DNA of 64,000 nt from Ovis canadensis (Eukaryota; Chordata; Mammalia; Artiodactyla; Bovidae). The position numbers were made by a program, and so were the translations under genes. The notes under the pieces are model-generated. The model saw only the letters and a program-made list of their open reading frames with translations. It was not told the DNA's origin and ran no database searches. Every line of letters starts with the position of its first letter. The stretch's first letter is position 1. Below, in pieces: positions 45,236-54,670 of this stretch. The stretch covers positions 47,538,001-47,602,000 of the forward strand of contig NC_091249.1 in assembly GCF_042477335.2 (NCBI RefSeq). Direction: 5' to 3'.

Positions 45236-45389
45236 GGAATATGCAGAATTCCACTTTACTTTCACTTTTGAAGGGTTTAAAAATAAGGAAAGCACAACTT
45301 TGCCACCTGAGATGTTTTCAGAAAAGTTTTTTTTACTTGCCCCAGAGACACTACCCTAACCTCAGTAGCTTCCCAGGACAAACCACACT

Positions 45390-45611
45390 TTGCTTCCGGG
45401 TTCTAGCTGAGCTGTTTTACTGGGCACAAGCCAATGGGCTCATTCCTTCTCTGCGGCGGGCGGGGGGGTCTTCCGCCTGGGCTTCGGAGACCCGCCCTCC
45501 GTACGTGGCGTGCGTGCGTAGCGCCGTGCGACGCGGGACGGTTTCTTCAGCTTGTGGCGCCCCCCGGCGGTAGCAGGGAAGCGATGTGAGGGCCGGCCCT
45601 GAGCGCCTGCC
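45390..45611 (+). promoter_or_regulatory. DTWD2: DTWD2 CpG-island promoter and 5' UTR
   Basis: CpG density rises sharply at about 45,445 and stays high to about 45,990. Upstream to downstream: an ETS-type CTTCCGG at 45,393-45,399, a CCAAT box at 45,431-45,435, a GC-box run GGCGGGCGGGG at about 45,455-45,466, and CpG-rich 'ggcgtgcgtgcgtagcgccg'. There is no TATA box, typical of a housekeeping promoter with dispersed starts. The transcription start cannot be fixed from sequence. An in-frame TGA at 45,600-45,602 closes the frame upstream of the start codon. Confidence 0.8.
45584..45589 (+). promoter_or_regulatory. DTWD2: Start-stop minimal uORF upstream of DTWD2
   Basis: ATG immediately followed by TGA, 22 bases before the main ATG and in a different frame. 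If transcribed, it could make ribosomes pause or reinitiate and lower translation of the main frame. Confidence 0.5.
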
Positions 45612-45829
45612 ATGGAGCAGCACCAAGAGGCGCGAACACCCGGGGACCCCGTCGCGTGGCCGCTTGGGACCTTGAGGTCTCAGACGCCCGAGGAGGAGGA
45701 GCCGCGGGTGGGCGGGTCAGCGCCAGCGGCGTCTGTTTTGGACGCGGAGGCGTATGGGGCCAGTGCGGACGGGCTGTGGGAACTGCCAGTGGAGCCGGCG
45801 GAGCGGAGGCCCGAGTGCAGCCACTGCAG
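45612..45829 (+). CDS. DTWD2: DTWD2 exon 1 (partial): tRNA-uridine aminocarboxypropyltransferase 2
   Basis: Exon 1 encodes 72 codons plus two bases. The start has a strong context (G at -3, GCCATGG), with an in-frame stop four codons upstream. The N-terminal half (residues 1-50) is low-complexity, acidic and poorly conserved. Residues 51-69, [19 protein letters not shown], match human DTWD2 as I remember it almost exactly, followed by S-H-C, giving a CxxC pair (C69, C72) at the entrance of the DTW domain. The exon ends CACTGCAG|GTGACC: a GT donor in phase 2, so the next codon is AG plus one base from exon 2, compatible with the Ser remembered from human. The family transfers an acp group from S-adenosylmethionine to uridine in tRNA (acp3U in the D-loop). 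The DTxW motif and the rest of the enzyme lie in exons beyond this window. Confidence 0.9.
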
Positions 45830-45910
45830 GTGACCGCCGGGCGGGGGCGAGGGCGGGGACTGAAGGCCGGCGGCGGACTTGGGGGGCGGGTGGGGGAGGG
45901 AAGGGGCGCG

Positions 45911-45929
45911 CTGCAGCGCCCCCTGCTGG
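45911..45929 (-). promoter_or_regulatory. Consensus CTCF binding motif
   Basis: The minus strand reads CCAGCAGGGGGCGCTGCAG, matching the CTCF core CCASYAGRKGGCRS at every position. It lies in the CpG island 82 bases into intron 1. Confidence 0.7.
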
Positions 45930-46021
45930 GGAGGCGGCTGCTGCGACTCGGACCAGGGGAGCGTTGTCTCTGCGCTTGGAGCAGCAGGGTCCACTGGTTG
46001 ACGTTGAAATCACTGTGAAGT

Positions 46022-46376
46022 AGCCACCACTCTTTCAGTAAGAAGCCTTTTCTCCAGGTTCAGGATTACTTACCCTTAATTCATGCAAGACACTGGCGGG
46101 TCATGGGATGAGCGGACAGAAGCTCCGCTGTCAAGAAACAAGTGTCTGATGGAGGAAGTAAGGCGTAATGACAGTAATAACACTTCTATGTTTATGTGAC
46201 AACAGCCATCTCACTGTCAAAACAAAAGCATAAAACGGGTTAGAGGCGAGAGACAATCAAGGTGGCTATTACAGTAGTTGAGATTGGATTCCGAATTCTG
46301 AATTCACTTAGAAATATATAGTGAGCACCTACTGTGAGCCAGGCACTGTCAGGTTTCTGGTAACCTAGGCATGGAT
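46022..46376. other. Unassigned intron sequence ending in a MIR fragment
   Basis: 46,318-46,360 ('agtgagcacctactgtgagc', 'caggcactgtcagg') is an antisense MIR piece. Nothing else recognised. Confidence 0.5.
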
Positions 46377-46638
46377 TGCGGAGAAGGCAATGGCACCCTA
46401 CTCCACAATTCTTGCCTGGAAAATCCCATGGACGGAGGAGCGTGGTAGGCTGCAGTCCATGGGGTCGCTAAGAGTCGGACATGACTGAGCGACTTCACTT
46501 TCGTGCATTGGACAAGGAAATGGCAACCCACTCCAGTGTTCTTGCCTGGAGAATCCCAGGCATGGCGGAGACCGATGGGCTGCCGTCTATGGGGTCGCAC
46601 AGAGTCGGACATGACTGAAGCGACTTAGAAGCAGCAGG
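46377..46638 (+). mobile_element. Bov-A2 SINE
   Basis: Two sense Bov-A units, 'ggagaaggcaatggcaccct' to 'gacttagaagcagcagg'; flanking ATGGAT on both sides. Confidence 0.9.
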
Positions 46639-46715
46639 AATGGATAGAACGTTTCTGAGCTCACTGGGCCTCTTCTGGTCTAATGAGGAGACTGTTTATT
46701 AAACTGAGTGAATGT

Positions 46716-46918
46716 GAGGGAAGTCTCTCAGTCGTGTCGGACGCTTTGCGACCCTGTGGACTGTAGCCTACCAGGCTTTTCCGTCCACGGGATTCTCCAG
46801 GCAAGAATACTGGAGTGGGTTACCATTTCCTTCTCCAGGGGATCTTCCCGACCCAGGGATCGAACCCAAGTCTCCCGCATTGGAGGCAGACGCTTTAACC
46901 TCTGAGCCACCAGGGAAG
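46716..46918 (-). mobile_element. Bov-tA SINE, antisense
   Basis: Full antisense Bov-tA with little divergence, from 'gaagtctctcagtcgtgtcg' to 'ctgagccaccagggaagc'. Confidence 0.92.
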
Positions 46919-46946
46919 CAGCAATGAGCATTGTCTGCTCAATTTA

Positions 46947-47823
46947 GTTATGGCAGAAAGTGAAGAGGAACTAAAAAGCCTCTTGATGAAAGTAAAAGAG
47001 GAGAGTGAAAAAGTTGGCTTAAAGCTCAACATTCAGAAAACTAAGATCATGGCATCTGGTCCCATCACTTCATGGGAAATAGATGGGCAAACAGTGGAAA
47101 AAGTGGCTGACTTTATTTTTTTTGGGGGGAGGGGGCTCCAAAATCACTGCAGATGGAGATTGCAGCCATGAAATTAAAAGACGCTTACTCCTTGGAAGGA
47201 AAGTTATGACCAACCTGCTGCTGCTAAATCGTTTCAGTCATGTCTGACTCTGGGCGACCCCATAGATGGCAGCTCACCAGGCTCCCCCGTCCCTGGGGTT
47301 CTCCAGGCAAGAACCAACCTAGATAGCCTATTAAAAAGCAGAGATATTACTTTGCCAACAAAGGTCCATCTAGTCAAGGCTATGGTTTTTCCAGCAGTCA
47401 TGTATGGATGTGAGAGTTGGACTGTGAAGAAAGCTGAGCGGCGAAGAATTGATGCTTTTGAACTGTGGTGTTGGAGAAGACTGTTGAGAGTCCCTTGGAC
47501 TGCAAGGAGATCCAACCAGTCCATCCTAAAGGAGATCAGTCCTGGGTGTTCATTGGAAGGACTGATGCTAAAGCTGAAACTCCAGTACTTTGGCCACCTC
47601 ATGAGAAGAGTTGTCTCACTGGAAAAGACTCTGATGCTGGGAGGGATTGGGGGCAGGAGGAGAAGGGGATGACAGAGGATGAGATGGCTGGATGGCATCA
47701 CCAACTCGATGGACATGAGTTTGAGTGAACTCATGGAATTGGTGATTGACAGTGAGGCCTGGCATGCTGTGATTCATGGGGTCGCAAAGAGTGGGACACG
47801 ACTGAGTGACTGAACTGAACTGA
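46947..47823 (+). mobile_element. BovB LINE, 3' part, split by a Bov-A unit
   Basis: Sense BovB from just after the RT active site ('tggcagaaagtgaagaggaa') to the AACTGAACTGAA tail. The stretch 47,352-47,672 stays open for 106 codons. Interrupted at 47,216-47,312. Confidence 0.92.
47216..47312 (-). mobile_element. Bov-A half-unit nested in BovB, 7-bp TSD
   Basis: Antisense, starts (CTG)n, 97 bp. ACCAACC at 47,209-47,215 and 47,313-47,319. Confidence 0.9.
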
Positions 47824-47943
47824 ATGTACTTTCACAATTGTAAGGACTGTTTTCCCTGCTTGTTTGAGTCTCATACAGATGTACAATTTTTAAAAATAAC
47901 TTTCTTTTCTGTTGTAACATTAACATAGGCTTTAAGAAATGTG

Positions 47944-48151
47944 TATTTATTTTTATTATATTTGGCTGTTTGGGGTCTTAGTTGCAGCACAAGGAATCTT
48001 TGATCTTTGTTGTGGCATATGTGATCTTTAGTTGTGGCATGCAAACTCTTAGTTGTGACATGTGGAATCTAGTTCCCTGACCAGGGATTGAACCTGGGCT
48101 CCCTGCATTGTGAGTGTGTAATCTTAGCCGCTGGACCACCAGGGAAGTCCC
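47944..48151 (-). mobile_element. CHR-type tRNA SINE, antisense
   Basis: 'ttggggtcttagttgcagca', 'ccctgaccagggattgaacc', 'gctggaccaccagggaagtc'. Confidence 0.85.
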
Positions 48152-49204
48152 ACCATTAACCTTAATGGAATGAAAGCTAATGGAGCCTTTCAATTTTTAC
48201 TGGACCTCTTGGGAGAATTCTGCAATTGAAATATTCCTTGAAACATTCTTTCTTTGGTTTCTATGTGATTTATCTGACTTTTCTATCCTAGTCTTCTTTG
48301 CCTGTTCTATTCAAACTGTCAATGTTGGGCCACCTCAAGGTCTCTTTTCTATATTCTCTTGTTTAATCCCATACACCTCCCACAGATGATCTTACCAGTT
48401 TTCACGGTTAAGTTGTCACCTCTACATTGGTCTACATCAGACTCTTCTCTGGAGTAAGAGGTGAATGTCTTCATATAATCATTGTGTATGGAGTACTTTG
48501 CTAATTACTGTTAATACGGTTGGAGGCTTTATCCATATAGACTGTTTAGTTTGTTGTTGGTTACAGATGATAAACCAGTAAAAAAACAACCAAATAGTAA
48601 TTTACAGATTTAAGAAAAAACCACAAAAGAACAGCAATGAAGGAGAGAAGTGGGATGTTGTAATAGAAAATAGCAGGATGATGTCAGGAGAGATTTCTGA
48701 AAAGATAGCACTTATATTGAGACTTGAAAGATAAGAATGATTCAACCAAGAGAAAAGTGTTTCAAGAAGGGGAGTCAAAGCACAGACTGGTTGCTTTTCT
48801 TTACCATTTGACCTTTTCCCAGGGCTCAATCAAAAGACCTCAGAGTCAGAATCTTGAGTGTAAGGACCTTTTTATATTTTCTGACTGTATATGTCTAGTA
48901 GATATTCTGTAGACTTTTGACAAAGGTGAGTAGTTTGTATCTAGAAGAGACTGGAAGAGCGGGGTATGTGAATACAATTTAGTTAAATAAGTTGTCTAAA
49001 GTTGTTAGATGATAACACTTAGAAATGCGGCAAAGAGGTCTACTAGAACACTGAAAGAAAAACGTTTCAAATATAAATCCAGAGCTAAATTATGCTAGCT
49101 TTATCATATCGCTTTTTACTCAGAACTGCTAGTTGAAATAGTTTAAAAACTAGTCTTCTGTGGTTAGCAAAATTTTATAATGTTTCTGATCTGTTTCTCC
49201 TTGT
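48152..49204. other. Unassigned intron sequence with an L2 trace
   Basis: About 48,645-48,800 ('attgagacttgaaagataag', 'gaaaagtgtttcaagaaggg') resembles sense L2 3' text. The remainder is unassigned. Confidence 0.4.
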
Positions 49205-49560
49205 GTTTTAAAGCACTTTTAGATTGATAACAAACTTGAGAGCAAGGTACAGAGATTTCCCATATGGCCTCTGCCCCCTCCATCCCCCCACCACATGCAT
49301 AGCTTCTCAGTTATCAACATCCCCCTCCAGAGTGGTGCATTTGTTACAATTGATGGACTCGAGTGACACATCATTATCACTTAAAAGTCCATAGTTTAGA
49401 TTAAGGTTTACTTTTGGTGTTGTATATATCTTAAGTTTGGACAAATTTGTAGTAACATTTATCTGCTATTATAGTTCATGCAGAGTGTTTTCACTGCCTT
49501 AAAAATCCTCTTGGCCCTGCCTTTTCATTCCTCTCTCCCCTCTAACCTGATCTACTGTTT
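49205..49560 (-). mobile_element. Old L1 3' UTR, antisense
   Basis: 'gtacagagatttcccatatg', 'agtggtgcatttgttacaat', 'gacacatcattatcacttaa' are antisense text of an old mammalian L1. The same region occurs in sense near 59,560-59,745. Confidence 0.75.
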
Positions 49561-49986
49561 AAAAAATTTGCTGGATTTTAGCTTGTTTTCAGTTTTATTT
49601 AGTTAATATTTGAGAATTATAATTCACTCTGACATTTCTGGGTTTTGCTTTTTCTGGTGAAATTTTCTACCTTTTAAAGACTTTTCTTTCCCTTGGCATG
49701 TTATTTTTTTAATTGGTTAGGATACAGTTCTAGAAATAGAATATTTAGGTGTTACCAATAAAATATAAACTAATTTATAGCTATTTATATTTTATTTCAG
49801 TAGGCTGTTAGGGTCTCAACTAGTTGCCTAAGTGAACTTCTTTACTGTTATGCTTATAATAGTTTTTAAAATTGAAATGCATTTTTAGGTTTGAGTGATC
49901 AGTATGTCGCAATCGTTTTGCCCTTTTTAAATACTTAAAACACTATTTATTTCTCTAAATACGTTACTATAATTATCACTGCCTAA
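49561..49986. other. Unassigned AT-rich intron sequence
   Basis: Nothing recognised. Confidence 0.35.
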
Positions 49987-49996
49987 AGAGTTCTAG

Positions 49997-50255
49997 CACA
50001 GAAGGCAATGGCACCCCACTCCAGTACTCTTGCCTGGAAAATCCCAAGGACGAAGGAGCCTGGTGGGCTACAGTCCATGGGGTCTGTAAGAGTTGGACAC
50101 GACTGAGCAACTTCACTTTCACTTTTCACTTTCATGCATTGGAGAAGGAAATGGCAACCCACTCCAGTGTTCTTGCCTGAAGAATCCCAGGGACGGGGGA
50201 GCCTGGTGGGCTGCCGTCTATGGGATCGCACAAAGTCGGACACAACTGAAGTGAC

Positions 50256-50330
<75 letters not shown>
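49997..50330 (+). mobile_element. Bov-A2 SINE with expanded CAG tail
   Basis: Two sense Bov-A units with low divergence. Flanks AGAGTTCTAG (49,987-49,996) and AGAGTCCTAG (50,331-50,340) are the TSD. The 3' tail is the triplet repeat listed next. Confidence 0.93.
50257..50330 (+). repeat. (CAG)24 triplet repeat
   Basis: Twenty-four perfect CAG units plus CA, without interruption, forming the tail of the Bov-A2. On the sense strand of DTWD2 intron 1. Confidence 0.95.
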
Positions 50331-50331
<1 letters not shown>

Positions 50332-50423
50332 AGAGTCCTAGAGATTGGTTTTGTTTGGGAAGTGTAGACTCAATTTAAATTCTCAACAGAATCTTGCTCG
50401 TTAGAAATAGATCATATCTTAAA

Positions 50424-50912
50424 TGTTGGGGCCAGTGTGAGGAAAGCAGGAGAGACTCCATCTTGAGGCCTGTCATTGGTCTTAAAGATAGGATATGAAC
50501 TGGGCCTGAACCCTGCCCAAGAGTGAGGAAACCGTTGCTAATGGAAACCAGGTCTCCTGGAGACTTTCCTCCCTACAGATGGCAAATGGAGATTGTAGTT
50601 GAGGTCAGGCTGCCCCTGTTAGATTAACCATGGAGACATCCCCCCTTGATGTATAACCATTATCCCCCTGCCCCTTAACTTTAATTGTTTTTTCTCCTAG
50701 CACCTACTTATTGTAAAACTCAGTCATATACAACAAAGAGGTTGCTAATATGTAACCAGTCACATGGGGGTTGGGTATGAAACTGGGCCTCTCAGAAACA
50801 TCAGGGTCCTTGTTGGGAACTGATTCCTCTTGGACCCACTGGGGGAATAAGCTATACTCCACTGTCTTGGGCATCTTCCGAGGTGTATTTTGTGACTCTG
50901 GATTCCACAACA
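50424..50912 (+). mobile_element. Solo ERV LTR in sense within intron 1
   Basis: 489 bp with TGTTGGGGCCAGTG start and GATTCCACAACA end (TG...CA). Contains 'actccatcttgaggcctgtc' and a late 'gggaataagctatactccac' that fits a polyadenylation/R-U5 region. TSD not clear. ERV class not asserted. Confidence 0.55.
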
Positions 50913-51217
50913 AAATATGAATGAAATATCCTTTAAAAGATCCCTACTAGTTTGGTATTGCAGGTTACAGATTTTATAAAAAGTATGTCCCTGTTAAAAG
51001 GAGCAACATGTACAGGAGTACACTGTGTCTGTACAGTGTATTTGGAGAGCTTGGCAGAAAGGAAGGAGAGGTGAGGCTGCAGAGGCTGATGGTGGTTCTG
51101 CTGGGAAGGGCCAAATAAGCTGTGTTAGGAAGTTAGAATTCCTGGCGGACTGCAGTCCATAGGATTGCAGAGAGTCGGACATAATTGAGCGTCTAACCAC
51201 TTTCACTCTTCTAATCT
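50913..51217. other. Unassigned sequence ending in a Bov-tA tail fragment
   Basis: 51,131-51,205 ('ggactgcagtccataggatt', 'gagagtcggacataattgag') is the 3' part of a sense Bov SINE. The rest is unrecognised. Confidence 0.5.
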
Positions 51218-51422
51218 TCCTCTTTAGCTTAGCGGATAAAGAATCTGCCTGCAATCCAGGAGATATGAGTTGGATCCCTGGGTCATGAAGATCTACTGGA
51301 GAAGGAAATGGAAGCCCATTCCAGTATTCTTGCCTGAAAAATCCTATAGGCAGAGGAATTTGGTGGACTATAGTCCGTGGGGTTGAAAAGAATTGGACAT
51401 GACTGAGGGACTAAGCAGCAGC
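51218..51422 (+). mobile_element. Bov-tA SINE
   Basis: Sense Bov-tA, 'cctctttagcttagcggata' to 'acatgactgagggactaagc', with a short AGC tail. Confidence 0.9.
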
Positions 51423-51445
51423 AGGAAGTTTGAGCCTAAAGCACT

Positions 51446-51569
51446 GCTGCTGCTGCCGCTAAGTCGCTTCAGTCGTGTCCGACTCTGTGCGACCCCATAG
51501 ACGGCAGCCCACCAGGCTCCTGCGTCCCTGGGATTCTCCAGGCAAGAACACTGGCGTGGGCTGCCATTT
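51446..51569 (-). mobile_element. Bov-A unit with 11-bp TSD
   Basis: Antisense, starting (CTG)n. CCTAAAGCACT at 51,435-51,445 and 51,570-51,580. Confidence 0.92.
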
Positions 51570-51580
51570 CCTAAAGCACT

Positions 51581-52377
51581 AGAGCCCGACAAAACAGCCA
51601 CTGAAGTTTTTCTTTTTTTGAATAGAGGTGTCAATTTGACTTCTGTGGGTGGCTTTTAGCTATCATAATTTATACTCTGTTTTATTAAGAAAAATGCAAA
51701 CCGAATAGTGATACAGTGGTAAAGGCTTGCCTGGGAAGAGTTACAGCCACATCATAGTAAAGATGCCAGACATCATGATTATATCTTTACCTCTTCTGTG
51801 GATATTCCTGCCTGCGGACAAGAGTTGGAAACCACTTGCAAATCACTGGTCATAAAAATAAGAACAGAGAATGTTTTGATGTGTCTGAGGGAGGAAGACA
51901 GCAGGGACAACATATACATAAACTGACACAGATATGCCCTGAGACATAATTTTTCTCTCTCCAGTGCTGTTTTCTTTCAGAAGTACAAAGTTTTAAGGGT
52001 TATGTGAAACCGCACCGATATAAATAGCACCCATCTATTAGATACTGGTCATTAGCAGGTTATCCACTGAGATGAGGTGTTTTATGTTTGTTATTTTTTT
52101 TTTATGTCCCATAGCAGCCTTCTGGAGTTGATGATATCGTTAGCTTTTAAAGGATGAAAAGGTGGAGGTAACAATCAGGTAGCAGAGCAGGGTCCCTGGC
52201 TCCAGTCCGCTTGGCTCCCAAGCTCCTCCCAAGCTCCTGCAAGCTTGACTCTTTGCTGTACGCTCCACGCTTGCTGAAGAAGCCTTATTATTTTGATTGT
52301 GGAGTGGATGTAGTCACTAGTTAAAGCGGAGCTATTAAAGCTGTAGGCGTAGCTCTGTTTTCATGCTTTTTAAGCTG
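51581..52377. other. Unassigned intron sequence with a possible MIR
   Basis: 52,120-52,240 ('agcagagcagggtccctggc', 'tccagtccgcttggctccca') resembles antisense MIR. Otherwise nothing recognised. Confidence 0.4.
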
Positions 52378-52387
52378 AAGTATGTTT

Positions 52388-54095
52388 CAGTTCAGTTCAG
52401 TCGCCTAGTCATGCCTGACCCTTTGTGACCCCATGGACTGCAGCACCCCAGGCTTCCCTGTCCATTACCAGTTCCAGAAGCTTGCTCAAACTCATGTCCA
52501 TGATGATGCCATCCAAACATCTCATTCTCTGTTGTCCCCTTCTTCTCCTGCCTTCAATCTTTCCCAGCTTCAGGGTCTTTTCCAGTGAGTCAGTTCTTCG
52601 CATCAGTTGGCCAAAGTATTAGAGTTTCAGCTTTAGCATCAGTCCTTCCAGGACTGAATATTCAGGACTGATCTCCTTTATGATTGACTGGCTTGATCTC
52701 CTTGCAGTCCCAATGGCTCTCAAGATTCTTCTCCAACACCACAGTTCAAAAGCATCAATTCTTTGCCGCTCAGCTTTCTTTATGCTCCAATTCTCACAGA
52801 AAAGAAAATTAGATACCAAGTGAATTAGAGATACCAAGGGAACATTTCAGGCAAAGATGGGCATAATAAAGGACAAAAATGGTATGGACCTAACAGAAGC
52901 AGAAGATGTGAAGAAGAGGTAGCAAGAATGACCAGAAGAACTATACAAAAAGATCTTAATGATCCAGATAATCACGATGGTGTGATCACTCACCTAGAGC
53001 CAGACATCCTGGAATGTGGTCAAGTAGGCCTTAGGAAGCATCACTACGAACAAAGCTAGTGGAAGTGGTGGAATTCCAATTTCAAATCCTAAAAGGTGAT
53101 GCCGTGAAAGTGCTATACTCAATATGCCAGCAAATTTGGGAAACTCAGCAGTAGCCACAGGACTGGAAAAGGTCAGTCCCAAAGAAGGGCAGTGCCAAAG
53201 AATGTTCAAACTACTGCACAACTGCACTCATCTCACAGGCTAGCAAAATTATGCTCAAAATTCTCCAAACCAGGATTCAACAGTACGTGAACTGAGAACT
53301 TCCAGATGTTCAAGCTGATTTTAGAAAAGGCAGGGATCCAATTGCCAACATCCCATGGAGCATCAGAAAAGCAAGAGAGTTCCAGAAAAACATCTATTTC
53401 TGCTTGATTGACTACGCCAATGCCTTTGACTGTGTGGATCACAACAAACTGGAAATTTCTGAAAGAGATGGGAATACCAGACCACCTGACCTGCCTTCTG
53501 AGAAATCTGTATGCAGGTCAAGAAGCAGCAGTTGGAACTGGACATGGAATAACGGACTGGTTCCAAATTGGGAAAGGAGTATGTCAAGGCTGTATATTGT
53601 CACCTTGCCTTTTTAACTTATGTATGCAGAGTACATCCTGCAAAATGCTGGGGTTGGATGAAGCACAAGATGGAATCGTGTTGCTCAGACAAATATCAAT
53701 AACCTCAGATATGCAGATGACACCACACTTATGGCAGAAAGAGAAGAAGAACTAGAAAGCCTCTTGATGAAAGTGAAAGAGTAGAGTGAAAAAGCTGGCT
53801 TAAAACTCAGTCTTCAAAAAACTAAGATCATGGCATCTGGTGCCATCACTTCATGGCAAATAGATGGGGAAACAATGGAAACAGTGACAAACTTTCCTTT
53901 CTTGGGCTCCAAAATTACTGCAGATTGTGACTACGGCCATGAAATTAAAAGACGATTACTCCTTGGAAGAAAAACTGTGACCAACCCAGGCACCATATTG
54001 AAAAGCAGAGACATTACTTGGCTGATGAATGTCCGTCTAGTCAAAGCTATGGTTTTTCCAGTAGTCACGTATGGATGGGAGAGTTGGACCATAAA
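52388..54095 (-). mobile_element. BovB LINE, twin-primed insertion with 5' inversion
   Basis: Left part (52,388-52,797) is antisense BovB 3' end. Right part (52,817-54,095) is sense BovB from the region before the RT through the RT domain, including an intact YADD-coding box at about 53,710. The two segments meet at the same point of the source element: both carry the 'ggaccataaagaa' region, the left one starting and the right one ending there. GAAGTATGTTT occurs at 52,378-52,387 and 54,096-54,106, one TSD around the whole unit. Frames are broken. Confidence 0.88.
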
Positions 54096-54162
54096 GAAGT
54101 ATGTTTACTTCAAGATTAGTAACAGGATGCCTGAGTGTTAGTATATTCTAGCTCCTTTTTTA

Positions 54163-54375
54163 GGATTCCCAGGTGGTACTAGTGATAAAGAGCCCACCTG
54201 CCAATGCAGGAGAGGTAAGAGAAATAGGTTGGGATGATTCTTTGGAGAAGGGCATGGCAACCCATTCCAGTATTCTTGCCTGGAGAATCTCAGGGCCAGA
54301 GGAGACTGGTAGGCTGCAGTCCTTAGGGTCTCAAAGAGTCAGTCATGCACAACTGAAGTGACTTAGCATGCACAC
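54163..54375 (+). mobile_element. Bov-tA SINE with 13-bp TSD
   Basis: Sense Bov-tA, 'ggattcccaggtggtactag' to 'actgaagtgacttagcatgc'. AGCTCCTTTTTTA at 54,150-54,162 and 54,376-54,388. Confidence 0.92.
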
Positions 54376-54388
54376 AGCTCCTTTTTTA

Positions 54389-54670
54389 CGTAAATTGAGA
54401 TACGCTTGGTCGGTGTACAATGTTATGTAAATTTAAGGTATACAGCCTGTTGATTTGATACATTTATATGTTCAGTATGATTATCCCTGGTAGTGGTTAA
54501 CTGTTGTCACCTAATTATCATTTCCTTTTTTGTGCTGAGAAGTTTTAAAATGTAATCTGTTAGCAAGTTTGAAGTATGTAATATAGTATTGTTGACTATA
54601 TCAGAGTGCTGTGTATTAGATCTCCAGCATTTATTCATCTTCTGCTTCCAAGTTTGTACCCTTTAATAAC
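54389..54670 (-). mobile_element. Old L1 3' end, antisense
   Basis: 'taaggtatacagcctgttga', 'tattgttgactatatcagag', 'ttagatctccagcatttatt'. Confidence 0.65.

Noticed and set aside
1..45389. First exon of DMXL1 on the minus strand
   Set aside because: Expected from remembered human synteny, but no second CpG island or recognisable coding exon was seen.
45656..46018. 120-codon + frame and roughly 100-codon minus frames in the CpG island
   Set aside because: GC-rich DNA has few stops. The frame starting at 45,612 has the strong start context, in-frame upstream stop, DTWD2 similarity and splice donor; the others have none.
50134..50367. 77-codon frame with a long polyglutamine tract
   Set aside because: It is a Bov-A2 SINE read through its CAG tail; no splice context or protein similarity.
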